This document shows positions 1 to 7,414 of a stretch of 10,234 nt of DNA, one piece after another (positions within the stretch are counted from its first letter, which is position 1; each line of letters begins with the position of its first letter). The stretch comes from JBFYTX01 sp964442335 (GTDB lineage Bacteria > Chloroflexota > Dehalococcoidia > Dehalococcoidales > RBG-16-60-22): assembly GCA_964442335.1 (NCBI GenBank), contig CAYTZI010000079.1, positions 1 through 10,234 of the forward strand. The letters run 5' to 3'. The position numbers and the translations under genes were made by a program. Below the pieces are notes generated by a model. It was not told the DNA's origin. It saw only the letters and a list, made by a program, of their open reading frames with translations, and did no database searches.

Positions 1-6
1 GTGCAG

Positions 7-48
7 GAGAGGGGGAATTTATTTTGAGAGGGGGCTGCGCCCCCTCTC
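7..48. repeat. GC-rich hairpin repeat element (REP/MITE-like)
   Basis: Positions 26-35 (GAGAGGGGGC) and 39-48 (GCCCCCTCTC) form a perfect 10-bp inverted repeat around a TGC loop. The same GAGAGGGGG word also occurs at 7-15, separated from the hairpin by an A/T-rich stretch. No T-run follows the stem on either strand, so it does not read as an intrinsic terminator. The combination of a C/T-rich word, an A/T spacer and a GC hairpin resembles dispersed intergenic repeats I recall from Chloroflexota genomes; that family match is from memory. A related C/T-rich stretch lies at the right end of the window (10180-10212). Confidence 0.5.
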
Positions 49-171
49 GCTGGCGCACTCTCCCGGGTGGGGAAGGGTGAACCTCTGGGCTAAGCAGCAA
101 ATGGCACGAGGGCGGGCTAGGGTGGGAAAAATAATAACCGAGGGGAGGGGAAATAAAGGAGAAAGTCTTCC
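49..171. other. Non-coding 3' flank of the helicase gene
   Basis: This stretch lies downstream of the minus-strand helicase stop codon. It is purine-rich on the plus strand. I see no open reading frame with a ribosome binding site, no RNA gene and no hairpin followed by a T-tract on the minus strand, so where helicase transcription ends is not visible. Confidence 0.5.
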
Positions 172-2457
172 CTACCCCCTCTGTATCTCCTCCAGTATCC
201 ACTTAGCCGCGAGCTTGTCCAGCGGCTTGTTGTTGTTGCCGCACTTGGGACTCTGAACGCAGCTCGGGCAGCCGTCCTCGCAGGGGCACTCGGCTATCAC
301 CCGCAGCGTGGCCTGCCAAAGCTCTTCTATCATGTCGTAGCCCTTCTCCGCTATCCCGATGCCCCCCGGATAGGCGTCGTAGATAAAGACCCCCGCCCTG
401 CCCGTGTCCGGGTGCATCGGCGTGGAGACCCCGCCGATATCGTTCCGGTCGCACAGCGCGAACAGCGGCAGTATCCCTATGGCCGCGTGCTCGGTGGCGT
501 GCAGTCCCCCCGCCAGGTCTCTCCCCTTCTCCGCTATCCGCGCGAACGCCTGCGGCGGTATGTCGAACCAGAGTGCCACGGTATTGAAACGTATCGTGGG
601 CAGGTCCAGCGGCTCCTCCCCTATCACTTCCTCGGAGAACTGCCGGTACTTTTTGAACCCCACCACGTCTATCGTTACCTCGACATCGCCCAGGCTGACG
701 TTCACCAGGCCACATTGCCTGGTCGCTCTCACGTTGAGCACGTGGAGGTCATGGATTTCCTTGGTCTCCGTGTAATAATTGGCGCGGGTGGGGTCGGCGT
801 AGGCTACCCTGTTTGTCAGGTCGAGCTTGGTTATCAGGAAGGAGTCGCCCTGGTGCAGATAGATGGCGCCGGGGTGCACCTGGAAAAAGGCCACCGAGCT
901 TTCGACCGTCTCCATTAACGACCCCGTTGAGACGTCCACTACCGCGTAGTCCTGGCCGGAGGACGACCTTATGTTGATTTGCTGGGCGGGGTATGATACG
1001 GACGGCGCCAGGTACCATTTCTGCCGCCGCTCGCGTAGCTGCCCCTCCTCCGCCAGTTCGTCCCGCCGCTTTTCGTATTCCTCCCCGAAAAGCCCCCCGT
1101 CGCCGGTCTCCAGCGGCCTTTCCCACGCCGCGCACAGCAGGTGGGCTTTAAGGATATACGGGTTCCCCGGATTGACCAGCACGTGCTCGAAGCCCCTCCG
1201 GAAAAAGTCGGCGGGGTGCCTCATGAAATACTGGTCGAGCGGGTTGTCCCATCCCACCAGGAAGCTCAGCGATTCCCCCTGTCCCCGCCCGCTCCTTCCC
1301 GCCTGCTGCCAGGTCGACGATATGCTGCCGGGGTACCCGTCGAGTATCGTGGCTTCAAGTCCGCCGGAGTCGATGCCCAGCTCCAGGGCGTTGGTGGCCA
1401 CCACCCCCAGCAGCTTCCCCCCGAAGAGCTCTTTCTCAATCTTCCGGCGGTCCTCCGGCATGTAGCCGCCGCGGTAAGGCATCACCAGCCGGGACAGCTC
1501 GTAGCTTTCTTCCTTTAGCCGATCCCTGGCATAGATATAGATGAGCTCGGTGAGGCGGCGCGTGCGCGTGAAAGTCAGCGTGCGGGTGCCCTGCAAAACG
1601 AGCTCGGTGAAGAGGTTCGTCGATTCCCAGTGGGCGCTGCGCCGGGCGGTCTTCTTTTCGTCGATGAGGGGCGGGTTCCAGAAAACGAAGTCCTTCCAGC
1701 CCCGCGGCGAGCCGTCTTTATCGACCACCTCGCAGGGCAGTCCGGTCAGGGCCAGGGCGTGCTCGCCGGGATTGGCGACCGTCGCCGTGCACAGGATGAA
1801 CTGCGGGTCCGACCCGTAGAGCTGGCAGAGCCGGCGCAGCCGCCGCAGGACGCACGCCACGTGCGACCCGAATACTCCCCGGTATATGTGCGCTTCGTCC
1901 ACGACCACGTATTTCAGGTGGCGGAACAGGCTTGCCCACGACTGGTGCTGCGGCATGATGCCCACGTGCAGCATGTCCGGGTTGGTGAGTATTATCCGCC
2001 CGTACCTGCGGACGTCCGCCCTCTCGGAGCGCGGCGTGTCCCCGTCGAATGTCGAGATTGACTCCGGCGGCAAAAGGGCGGGGGTGAAAAGCTCGTGGAG
2101 CTTGTGCAGCTGGTCCTGCGCGAGGGCTTTGGTCGGAAAAAGGAATACGGCGCGGGTGGCGGGGTCGGCAAGCATCGATTGCATCACCGCTATCTGGTAG
2201 ACGAGCGTCTTGCCGCTGGCGCTGGAGGTGGAGACAATGACGTTCTTCCCGGCGCGGACGTGGTTGACCGCCTCCGCCTGGTGGCTGTATAGCCGCGAAA
2301 GACCGGCGTCATCAAGCGCGTTCTGTAACGCTGGCGCCAGGGGCTCGTCGAGGCTGCCGTACGATGGCCGCCGCGGGGCTATGTGCTCGATGTGCGCAAT
2401 CTGGTCGTTGTACTCGGAAAGCGACCTTACATGGTTGAGGAAAGCCTGGATTTCCAT
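172..2457 (-). CDS. mrfA: MrfA-type DEAH-box DNA helicase with C-terminal Zn-binding (DUF1998/MZB) domain
   Basis: This is a superfamily 2 helicase of 761 residues, close to the length of Bacillus subtilis MrfA (YprA), a 3'-5' DNA helicase used in mitomycin C lesion repair. Visible motifs in order are a Q-motif-like YSHQ (57-60), Walker A ending SGKT (81-84), DEAH (187-190), TAT (224-226), ATNALELGID (354-363) and the arginine-finger motif QQAGRSGRG (384-392). The C-terminal third carries the DUF1998 signature (YDAYPGGIGIAEKG) followed by a cysteine cluster, C724, C726, C730, C733 and C739, which should bind the zinc ion that defines this subfamily. The ATG lies 10 nt after the stop of the DUF503 gene, so the two are probably one transcript; a weak AGGTAAG at the junction is the only ribosome binding site candidate. 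No gene for the MrfB exonuclease partner is in the window. The family is clear; the repair role is inferred by homology. Confidence 0.93.
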   Translation of the reverse strand: MEIQAFLNHVRSLSEYNDQIAHIEHIAPRRPSYGSLDEPLAPALQNALDDAGLSRLYSHQAEAVNHVRAGKNVIVSTSSASGKTLVYQIAVMQSMLADPATRAVFLFPTKALAQDQLHKLHELFTPALLPPESISTFDGDTPRSERADVRRYGRIILTNPDMLHVGIMPQHQSWASLFRHLKYVVVDEAHIYRGVFGSHVACVLRRLRRLCQLYGSDPQFILCTATVANPGEHALALTGLPCEVVDKDGSPRGWKDFVFWNPPLIDEKKTARRSAHWESTNLFTELVLQGTRTLTFTRTRRLTELIYIYARDRLKEESYELSRLVMPYRGGYMPEDRRKIEKELFGGKLLGVVATNALELGIDSGGLEATILDGYPGSISSTWQQAGRSGRGQGESLSFLVGWDNPLDQYFMRHPADFFRRGFEHVLVNPGNPYILKAHLLCAAWERPLETGDGGLFGEEYEKRRDELAEEGQLRERRQKWYLAPSVSYPAQQINIRSSSGQDYAVVDVSTGSLMETVESSVAFFQVHPGAIYLHQGDSFLITKLDLTNRVAYADPTRANYYTETKEIHDLHVLNVRATRQCGLVNVSLGDVEVTIDVVGFKKYRQFSEEVIGEEPLDLPTIRFNTVALWFDIPPQAFARIAEKGRDLAGGLHATEHAAIGILPLFALCDRNDIGGVSTPMHPDTGRAGVFIYDAYPGGIGIAEKGYDMIEELWQATLRVIAECPCEDGCPSCVQSPKCGNNNKPLDKLAAKWILEEIQRG

Positions 2458-2467
2458 AGAGACTTAC

Positions 2468-2758
2468 CTAGACATCGATAATTTCGATGGAATAGTCGAG
2501 TATCTCGGCGTCAAAGTTGCCCTTAACAATAAAGTCGATGACCTTCGACAGCACCTCGTTGCTGTGGCGTTTATTGTTGCTAACCGTGGCTATGCCGATA
2601 GTTGCCTCCTGCCAGACGTCGTTATCGTCCACCTCCGCCACAGCCACGTCGAACCTGCCTTTCACTCTCCCGATTATCGACTTCACCACCTGCCTTTTGC
2701 CCTTTAACGACATGTTCTCCGGGATTCTCAGGCTTACACTTGCCACGCCGACATTCAT
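2468..2758 (-). CDS. ylxP: DUF503 family protein (YlxP-like)
   Basis: This 96-residue protein matches the small DUF503 family. The typical layout is visible: an N-terminal strand with LRIPENMSLKGKRQVVKS (residues 10-27), then a RFDVAVAEVDDND segment, and a C-terminal strand ending in EIIDV. B. subtilis YlxP, in the infB-rbfA region, belongs to this family, but no biochemical role is established to my knowledge. The ATG at 2758 is chosen because family members begin a few residues before the LRIP motif. A longer in-frame ATG at 2914 would overlap the MFS gene and add an unrelated 52-residue leader. There is no Shine-Dalgarno sequence before 2758, while a strong promoter ends right at the start codon, so the message is probably leaderless. 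The gene is followed after 10 nt by the mrfA-type helicase. Confidence 0.9.
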   Translation of the reverse strand: MNVGVASVSLRIPENMSLKGKRQVVKSIIGRVKGRFDVAVAEVDDNDVWQEATIGIATVSNNKRHSNEVLSKVIDFIVKGNFDAEILDYSIEIIDV

Positions 2759-2765
2759 CGTTTTT

Positions 2766-2794
2766 AATCTACCATTAGAACATTTGTGTGTCAA
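2766..2794 (-). promoter_or_regulatory. Sigma-70-type promoter for the DUF503-helicase pair
   Basis: On the minus strand a perfect -35 TTGACA (2794-2789) is followed by a 17-nt spacer and -10 TAGATT (2771-2766). Counting from the -10, transcription should begin at about 2759-2758, that is at the ATG itself, giving an mRNA with essentially no 5' leader. The 64-nt gap between the MFS stop and this gene has no obvious terminator, so some read-through from the transporter gene is also possible. Confidence 0.65.
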
Positions 2795-2822
2795 ACGAAG
2801 ACGGGCAGCCGGCAATTGTTTA

Positions 2823-4094
2823 TTAGCTGCCTGGGGACGGGGAAACGTCCGGTCTGTTTTCTTTGAGTAAAAAGAGCAGTCCCAGCATTGCCAGGAAGGC
2901 CAGGCCCGCGCCAAGCCAGAAGGGCGTCGCCGGGTTGATATTATCCCAGAGCCAGCCGGCCAGCACGCTCGCGGGCAGCAGCATTAACCCCACCACCCCC
3001 TGATAATAGCCGTAAGCCGTGCCTCTTCTCGCCGCGGGGACGAGGTCGGCGATGAAGGCTTTAGAGACCCCTTCGACTATCCCGTAGTAGATACCGTAAG
3101 CGGCGAAAAGCACCCACATGTGCCAGATGTTTCCGAAAAAGGAGAGCCCGAGATATACCAGCGCGTAAACCGTCCACCCGATGACAATAACCTTCCGCCT
3201 GCCCAGCTTGTCCGAAAGGATGCCCATGGGCGTGGCAATCACCGCGTAGGTGAGATTGAAAAGGACGAGCATCAGCGTAATATCGAGGACATTGACCCCC
3301 AGGTTCTGGGCGCGTAAGACGATAAAAAAGTCGGACGAGTTCCCCAGGGTAAAAACGCCCGTGATAAGCAGAAAAAGTTTAAAGCTGCCGCTGAACCCCT
3401 GCTTGGCCGCCGCGGGCTGCGCTCCGGCGGTACCGGGGGCGGCGCCGGAAGGAAGCCTTCTTTCACGAACGAACGCAATCAGAATCATCACCGCCAGGAA
3501 AGCCGGAATAATGCCGACGATGACCATCCAGCGGTATGTATTATCGGCAAGGTCGAGAGCTCCGCCCTGTATGGCATAGATAATGACGGCGGCTATAACC
3601 AGGCCCAGCAGGGCGCCGGAGGTATCCATGGCGCGCTGGATACCAAAGCCTTTACCGCGTTTGTCCGCCTCGAGGGAATCGGCGAGGAGCGCGTCGCGCG
3701 GGGAGCTCCTGATACCCTTCCCGACGCGGTCGCCGAAACGTACCGCCAGCACCCCTCCCCACGCCGAAGCCAGCAGCATGAAGGGCTTTACCAGCGTCGA
3801 AAAACCGTAGCCGAGCACGGCCAGCAGTTTTCGCCGGCGAAAACGGTCGCTGATGCGACCGGAAAATATGCGGAAAATTGCATCAAAGCTCTCCGAGATG
3901 CCTCCAACGAGGCCGACTACCAGCGCGCTGGCCCCCAGGACGTTGGTGATAAACAGGGGAACAAGCGTGAAAATCATCTCCGAGGATACGTCCGTGAAAA
4001 GGCTTACCAGCCCCAAGAAGAAAACATTAGGGTGAAGGCCCCAGATATTACGGTGAGTCGTCTCTATAGCGCCCGGCACGACAGGTTGAGGCAA
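2823..4094 (-). CDS. MFS family transporter (substrate unknown)
   Basis: This is a 423-residue inner-membrane transporter of the major facilitator superfamily with about 12 hydrophobic segments in two halves, joined by a charged, alanine/proline-rich cytoplasmic loop (about 210-238). The MFS loop 2-3 signature appears in the first half as GRISDRFRRRK (79-89) and again in the second as GILSDKLGRRK (291-301). A DRVGKGIRSSPRDALLADS stretch (122-140) follows. The start is assigned to TTG at 4094 because GAAGGAG (4107-4101) precedes it by 6 nt. The in-frame ATG at 4133 would add 13 residues (MQRYNVHLLKECY) and has only a pyrimidine-rich stretch in front of it, and longer versions run antisense into the divergent gene. 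The sequence does not reveal the substrate; drug, sugar-phosphate or metabolite export are all possible. Confidence 0.87.
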   Translation of the reverse strand: MPQPVVPGAIETTHRNIWGLHPNVFFLGLVSLFTDVSSEMIFTLVPLFITNVLGASALVVGLVGGISESFDAIFRIFSGRISDRFRRRKLLAVLGYGFSTLVKPFMLLASAWGGVLAVRFGDRVGKGIRSSPRDALLADSLEADKRGKGFGIQRAMDTSGALLGLVIAAVIIYAIQGGALDLADNTYRWMVIVGIIPAFLAVMILIAFVRERRLPSGAAPGTAGAQPAAAKQGFSGSFKLFLLITGVFTLGNSSDFFIVLRAQNLGVNVLDITLMLVLFNLTYAVIATPMGILSDKLGRRKVIVIGWTVYALVYLGLSFFGNIWHMWVLFAAYGIYYGIVEGVSKAFIADLVPAARRGTAYGYYQGVVGLMLLPASVLAGWLWDNINPATPFWLGAGLAFLAMLGLLFLLKENRPDVSPSPGS

Positions 4095-4100
4095 ATAACA

Positions 4101-4107
4101 CTCCTTC
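4101..4107 (-). promoter_or_regulatory. Ribosome binding site deciding a TTG start for the MFS gene
   Basis: GAAGGAG on the minus strand lies 6 nt upstream of TTG at 4094. It is the only good Shine-Dalgarno match near any possible start of this frame. It therefore favours TTG over the ATG at 4133. Confidence 0.65.
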
Positions 4108-4201
4108 AGTAAGTGAACGTTATATCTTTGCATAGAGAGAAAAGGACTGTCAATAATAACAAAAACAATTCCCGCCGCCAAGCGCTGGCAGGGGACACCG
4201 G

Positions 4202-4218
4202 CCCGGGGAGCCCCCGGG
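4202..4218. promoter_or_regulatory. Perfect GC palindrome upstream of the plus-strand promoter (possible operator)
   Basis: CCCGGGG (4202-4208) and CCCCGGG (4212-4218) are exact inverted repeats around AGC, ending 6 nt before the -35 box of the plus-strand promoter in the divergent region. With no transcript known to run through it, an operator is more likely than a terminator. A second, imperfect dyad centred on AGCGCT lies near 4178-4190. No regulator gene is in the window, so the role is inferred only from position. Confidence 0.35.
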
Positions 4219-4224
4219 TTATAA

Positions 4225-4253
4225 TTGCCCGCAGTCATCCCATATGCTAATAT
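4225..4253 (+). promoter_or_regulatory. Sigma-70-type promoter for the homocitrate/Re-citrate synthase gene
   Basis: TTGCCC (4225-4230) is separated by 17 nt from TAATAT (4248-4253). The expected start of transcription is near 4260, which leaves a leader of about 19 nt containing the ribosome binding site GGGAGG (4265-4270), 8 nt before the ATG. The spacing of all elements is close to ideal. Confidence 0.6.
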
Positions 4254-4278
4254 GAAAGTATAGCGGGAGGCGTGGGGA

Positions 4279-5526
<1,248 letters not shown>

Positions 5527-5566
5527 CGCCCCGGCCTGTTTTACCGTCTCTTTTGGTGTGGTTGAA

Positions 5567-6013
5567 ATGACCGCAAAATCAGATGAGATAACGCTCAAAC
5601 CCATCGGCGCCGTACGGAGCAGGATAAAAGAGCCCGTCCGCCGGAAACGCTCCGACCTCGTTTCGGAAATCGTTATCGATGAAGACCTTACCGAAGCCCT
5701 GGACGGCCTCGATGGGTTCTCTCACATCATCGTCCTCTGGTGGATACACAAGTCGCGCCGTCCCGCGCCGGTGAAGGTGCGTCCTAAAGGCAACCCCGAT
5801 AATAAGCTCACCGGCGTTTTCGCCACGCGCTCCCCTGCCCGTCCCAATCCCATCGGCAAGAGCACGGTCCGGCTGGTAAGGCGGCGGGGCAATGTCCTGA
5901 GAGTGAAAGGGCTGGACGCCATCGACGGCACGCCCGTGCTGGACATCAAGCCTTATATACCCGGGTACGACTCCGTTGAAGGCGCGAAGGCGCCGGAATG
6001 GACCAGGAAATAA
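5567..6013 (+). CDS. trmO: tRNA (N6-threonylcarbamoyladenosine(37)-N6)-methyltransferase TrmO
   Basis: TrmO (TsaA/YaeB family) uses S-adenosylmethionine to methylate t6A at position 37 of certain tRNAs. The 148-residue protein has the compact family core: the opening LKPIGAVRSRIKEPVRRK, the central DGFSHIIVLWWIHKS segment, and the hallmark FATRSPARPNPIGKSTVRLV. DGTPVLDIKPYIPGYDS follows near the C-terminus. It lacks the extra C-terminal domain of the longer enterobacterial protein. Two starts are possible: ATG at 5567, preferred because of the GGTG about 8 nt upstream, and GTG at 5558, which adds three residues but has no ribosome binding site. Its end overlaps the next gene by 16 nt, and it begins 40 nt after the synthase gene, so co-transcription across all three is likely. 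Confidence 0.88.
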   Translation: MTAKSDEITLKPIGAVRSRIKEPVRRKRSDLVSEIVIDEDLTEALDGLDGFSHIIVLWWIHKSRRPAPVKVRPKGNPDNKLTGVFATRSPARPNPIGKSTVRLVRRRGNVLRVKGLDAIDGTPVLDIKPYIPGYDSVEGAKAPEWTRK

Positions 6014-6663
6014 GCGGCGTTTTGCTGAAAATCTACGAAAGGCTTCTGGAGAAATATGGCCCGCAGCGCTGGTGGCCCGCCGAAGAACGTTTCGAAGTAA
6101 TCGTCGGGGCAATTCTGACGCAGTCGGCCGCCTGGACCAACGTCGAAAAAGCCCTGAATAACCTCAAGGCCGCCGGAAAGCTCTCGCCCGGGGGACTGCG
6201 CAGCCTGTCAGAAGCTGAACTCGCCGCGCTTGTCCGCCCCAGCGGCTACTACAACGTCAAGGCGCGCAAGCTCAGGGCCTTTGCCAGATGGTTCGGCAGG
6301 GAATATGACGATAACCTGGACGGGCTTTTTGATAACGATGTACAGCCACTGCGCCGGCAGCTCCTGGCCGTCTATGGAATCGGCGAGGAGACCGCCGACT
6401 CCATTATTCTCTACGCGGGCAACAAGCCGGTGTTTGTCATCGACGCCTACACCCGCCGCATCGTCGACCGCCTGGGGCTGACACCGCCGGATCGCAGCTA
6501 TGCAGGCTATCAAAGGCTTTTCACGTCGGACCTGCCTCCGGATGCAAAGCTGTTCAACGAGTACCATGCTTTGCTCGTCCGCCACGGCAAAGAGACCTGC
6601 CGCAAACGCCCCCGCTGCGAATCATGCTCCCTGGCTCCTTCTTGCCCCTGCGCGAACGCGTGA
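5998..6663 (+). CDS. Endonuclease III-related DNA glycosylase (HhH-GPD, COG2231/MagIII-like)
   Basis: This 221-residue helix-hairpin-helix DNA glycosylase would excise damaged bases. The start WWPAEERFEVIVGAILTQ (25-42) and GYYNVKARKLRAF (83-95) are typical of the branch that includes Helicobacter MagIII, a 3-methyladenine glycosylase. The hairpin is LLAVYGIGEETADSIIL (122-138), and the catalytic aspartate is D149 in VIDAYT. The position equal to the lyase lysine 120 of E. coli Nth is E131, so it should be a monofunctional glycosylase without AP-lyase activity. Four cysteines at 201, 207, 210 and 216 can hold a 4Fe-4S cluster, but the first gap is five residues rather than the usual six. A fifth cysteine, C218, sits near the end. 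The gene starts inside the end of trmO with no clear ribosome binding site of its own, which suggests translational coupling. The damaged base it recognises cannot be told from sequence. Confidence 0.88.
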   Translation: MDQEISGVLLKIYERLLEKYGPQRWWPAEERFEVIVGAILTQSAAWTNVEKALNNLKAAGKLSPGGLRSLSEAELAALVRPSGYYNVKARKLRAFARWFGREYDDNLDGLFDNDVQPLRRQLLAVYGIGEETADSIILYAGNKPVFVIDAYTRRIVDRLGLTPPDRSYAGYQRLFTSDLPPDAKLFNEYHALLVRHGKETCRKRPRCESCSLAPSCPCANA

Positions 6664-6671
6664 TGTAAAAT
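6642..6671 (+). promoter_or_regulatory. Possible internal promoter before the zinc-ribbon and dtd genes
   Basis: TTGCCC (6642-6647), inside the end of the glycosylase gene, is followed after 18 nt by TAAAAT (6666-6671). Transcription would start near 6678, leaving a leader of about 26 nt with GAGGTGA (6691-6697), 6 nt before the ATG at 6704. The -35 word is identical to the one at 4225-4230. The -10 and spacer are only fair, and the short gap allows simple read-through instead. Confidence 0.35.
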
Positions 6672-6703
6672 TAAAATAGTGTAACCGCGCGAGGTGATAC
6701 TCC

Positions 6704-6946
6704 ATGCCCATTTATGAATACGAGTGCACCAGCTGCCATCACCGCTTCGAGGTGAGGCAGGGCTTTAATGATAAACCGCAGGCAAAGTGCCCGGAATGTA
6801 AAGAAACGGCGCGCCGCGTCTTTCATCCCACGCCCATTATCTTCAAGGGCTCCGGATTTTACGTTACCGACCACCGCCCCCCGGAGAGTAGCGTTAAGCC
6901 GTCTGAGAGTAAAGGTGAAGCGGAGGCCAAGCCGGGTAAGAAGTGA
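6704..6946 (+). CDS. FmdB family zinc ribbon protein
   Basis: This is an 80-residue protein of the FmdB/CxxC putative regulatory family. The N-terminal MPIYEYEC is the family hallmark. C8 and C11 (CTSC) pair with C29 and C32 (CPEC) to form a zinc ribbon. It is followed by the usual hydrophobic-aromatic segment FKGSGFYVTD and a low-complexity tail rich in Lys, Glu, Ser and Pro. FmdB was named as a putative regulator of formamidase/amidase genes, but no amidase gene is present here and the general role of the family is unclear. The start has the good ribosome binding site GAGGTGA. Its TGA stop overlaps the GTG start of dtd by four bases. Confidence 0.9.
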   Translation: MPIYEYECTSCHHRFEVRQGFNDKPQAKCPECKETARRVFHPTPIIFKGSGFYVTDHRPPESSVKPSESKGEAEAKPGKK

Positions 6947-7398
6947 AAGCTCTGCTGCAGAGGGTAATCCGGGCGTCCGTCGCCGTTGACGGGGAAGAGG
7001 TGGGGCGTATCGGGCAGGGGCTGGTTGTCCTCATCGGGGTGGCGCAGGGCGATACGGAAAAAGACGCCGAGTATATCATTTCAAAGACCGTCAACCTGCG
7101 CATCTTCGCCGACGCTCAAAGCAAGTTCAACCTTTCCGCCCTCGACACCGGGGGTGAGTTACTGCTGGTCAGCCAGTTCACGCTCCTCGGGGACACCCGT
7201 AAAGGCAGGCGTCCCAGCTTCGACCGGGCGGCGGGGCCTGCGGAGGCGGAAAGGCTCTTCAACTACTGCGTAAAGCTGGCCCGCGACAGCGGACTTAAGG
7301 TGGCTACCGGCCGGTTCCAGGAACACATGCTCGTGGAAATCCATAACGACGGCCCGGTAACCGTTATGGTGGACAGCCGGGAAAAGTTCGGTCAGTAA
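6943..7398 (+). CDS. dtd: D-aminoacyl-tRNA deacylase
   Basis: Dtd hydrolyses D-amino acids, and glycine mischarged on tRNA-Ala, from tRNA in the cytoplasm, keeping translation homochiral. The 151-residue length and full-length alignment are typical of bacterial DTD. The two catalytic-pocket motifs are intact: SQFTL (77-81) and the cross-subunit Gly-cisPro loop NDGPVT (135-140). GDTRKGRRPSF (83-93) is also characteristic. The start is the GTG at 6943, which overlaps the stop of the zinc-ribbon gene as GTGA, and the protein begins MKALLQRV as expected for the family. The coupling suggests the two are made in a fixed ratio. The gene converges on nadC with only 16 nt between stop codons and no visible terminator. 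Confidence 0.95.
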   Translation: MKALLQRVIRASVAVDGEEVGRIGQGLVVLIGVAQGDTEKDAEYIISKTVNLRIFADAQSKFNLSALDTGGELLLVSQFTLLGDTRKGRRPSFDRAAGPAEAERLFNYCVKLARDSGLKVATGRFQEHMLVEIHNDGPVTVMVDSREKFGQ

Positions 7399-7414
7399 CG
7401 GACTTCGCTAGCGC

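Noticed and set aside
26..48. Left-end hairpin as an intrinsic terminator of the helicase gene
   Set aside because: The stem is strong, but the minus strand continues with AAAATAAATT and the plus strand with GCTGGCG, so neither has the T-run of an intrinsic terminator.
2759..2914. N-terminally extended DUF503 protein starting at 2914
   Set aside because: The extra 52 residues overlap the MFS gene end, do not resemble the family, and would place the start upstream of the promoter.
4119..4153. TTGACA (4153-4148) and TATAAC (4124-4119) on the minus strand as a promoter for the MFS gene
   Set aside because: The 23-nt spacer is too long for one sigma-70 promoter. The TATAAC alone could serve as a -10, but no matching -35 is present, so the MFS promoter is left unassigned.
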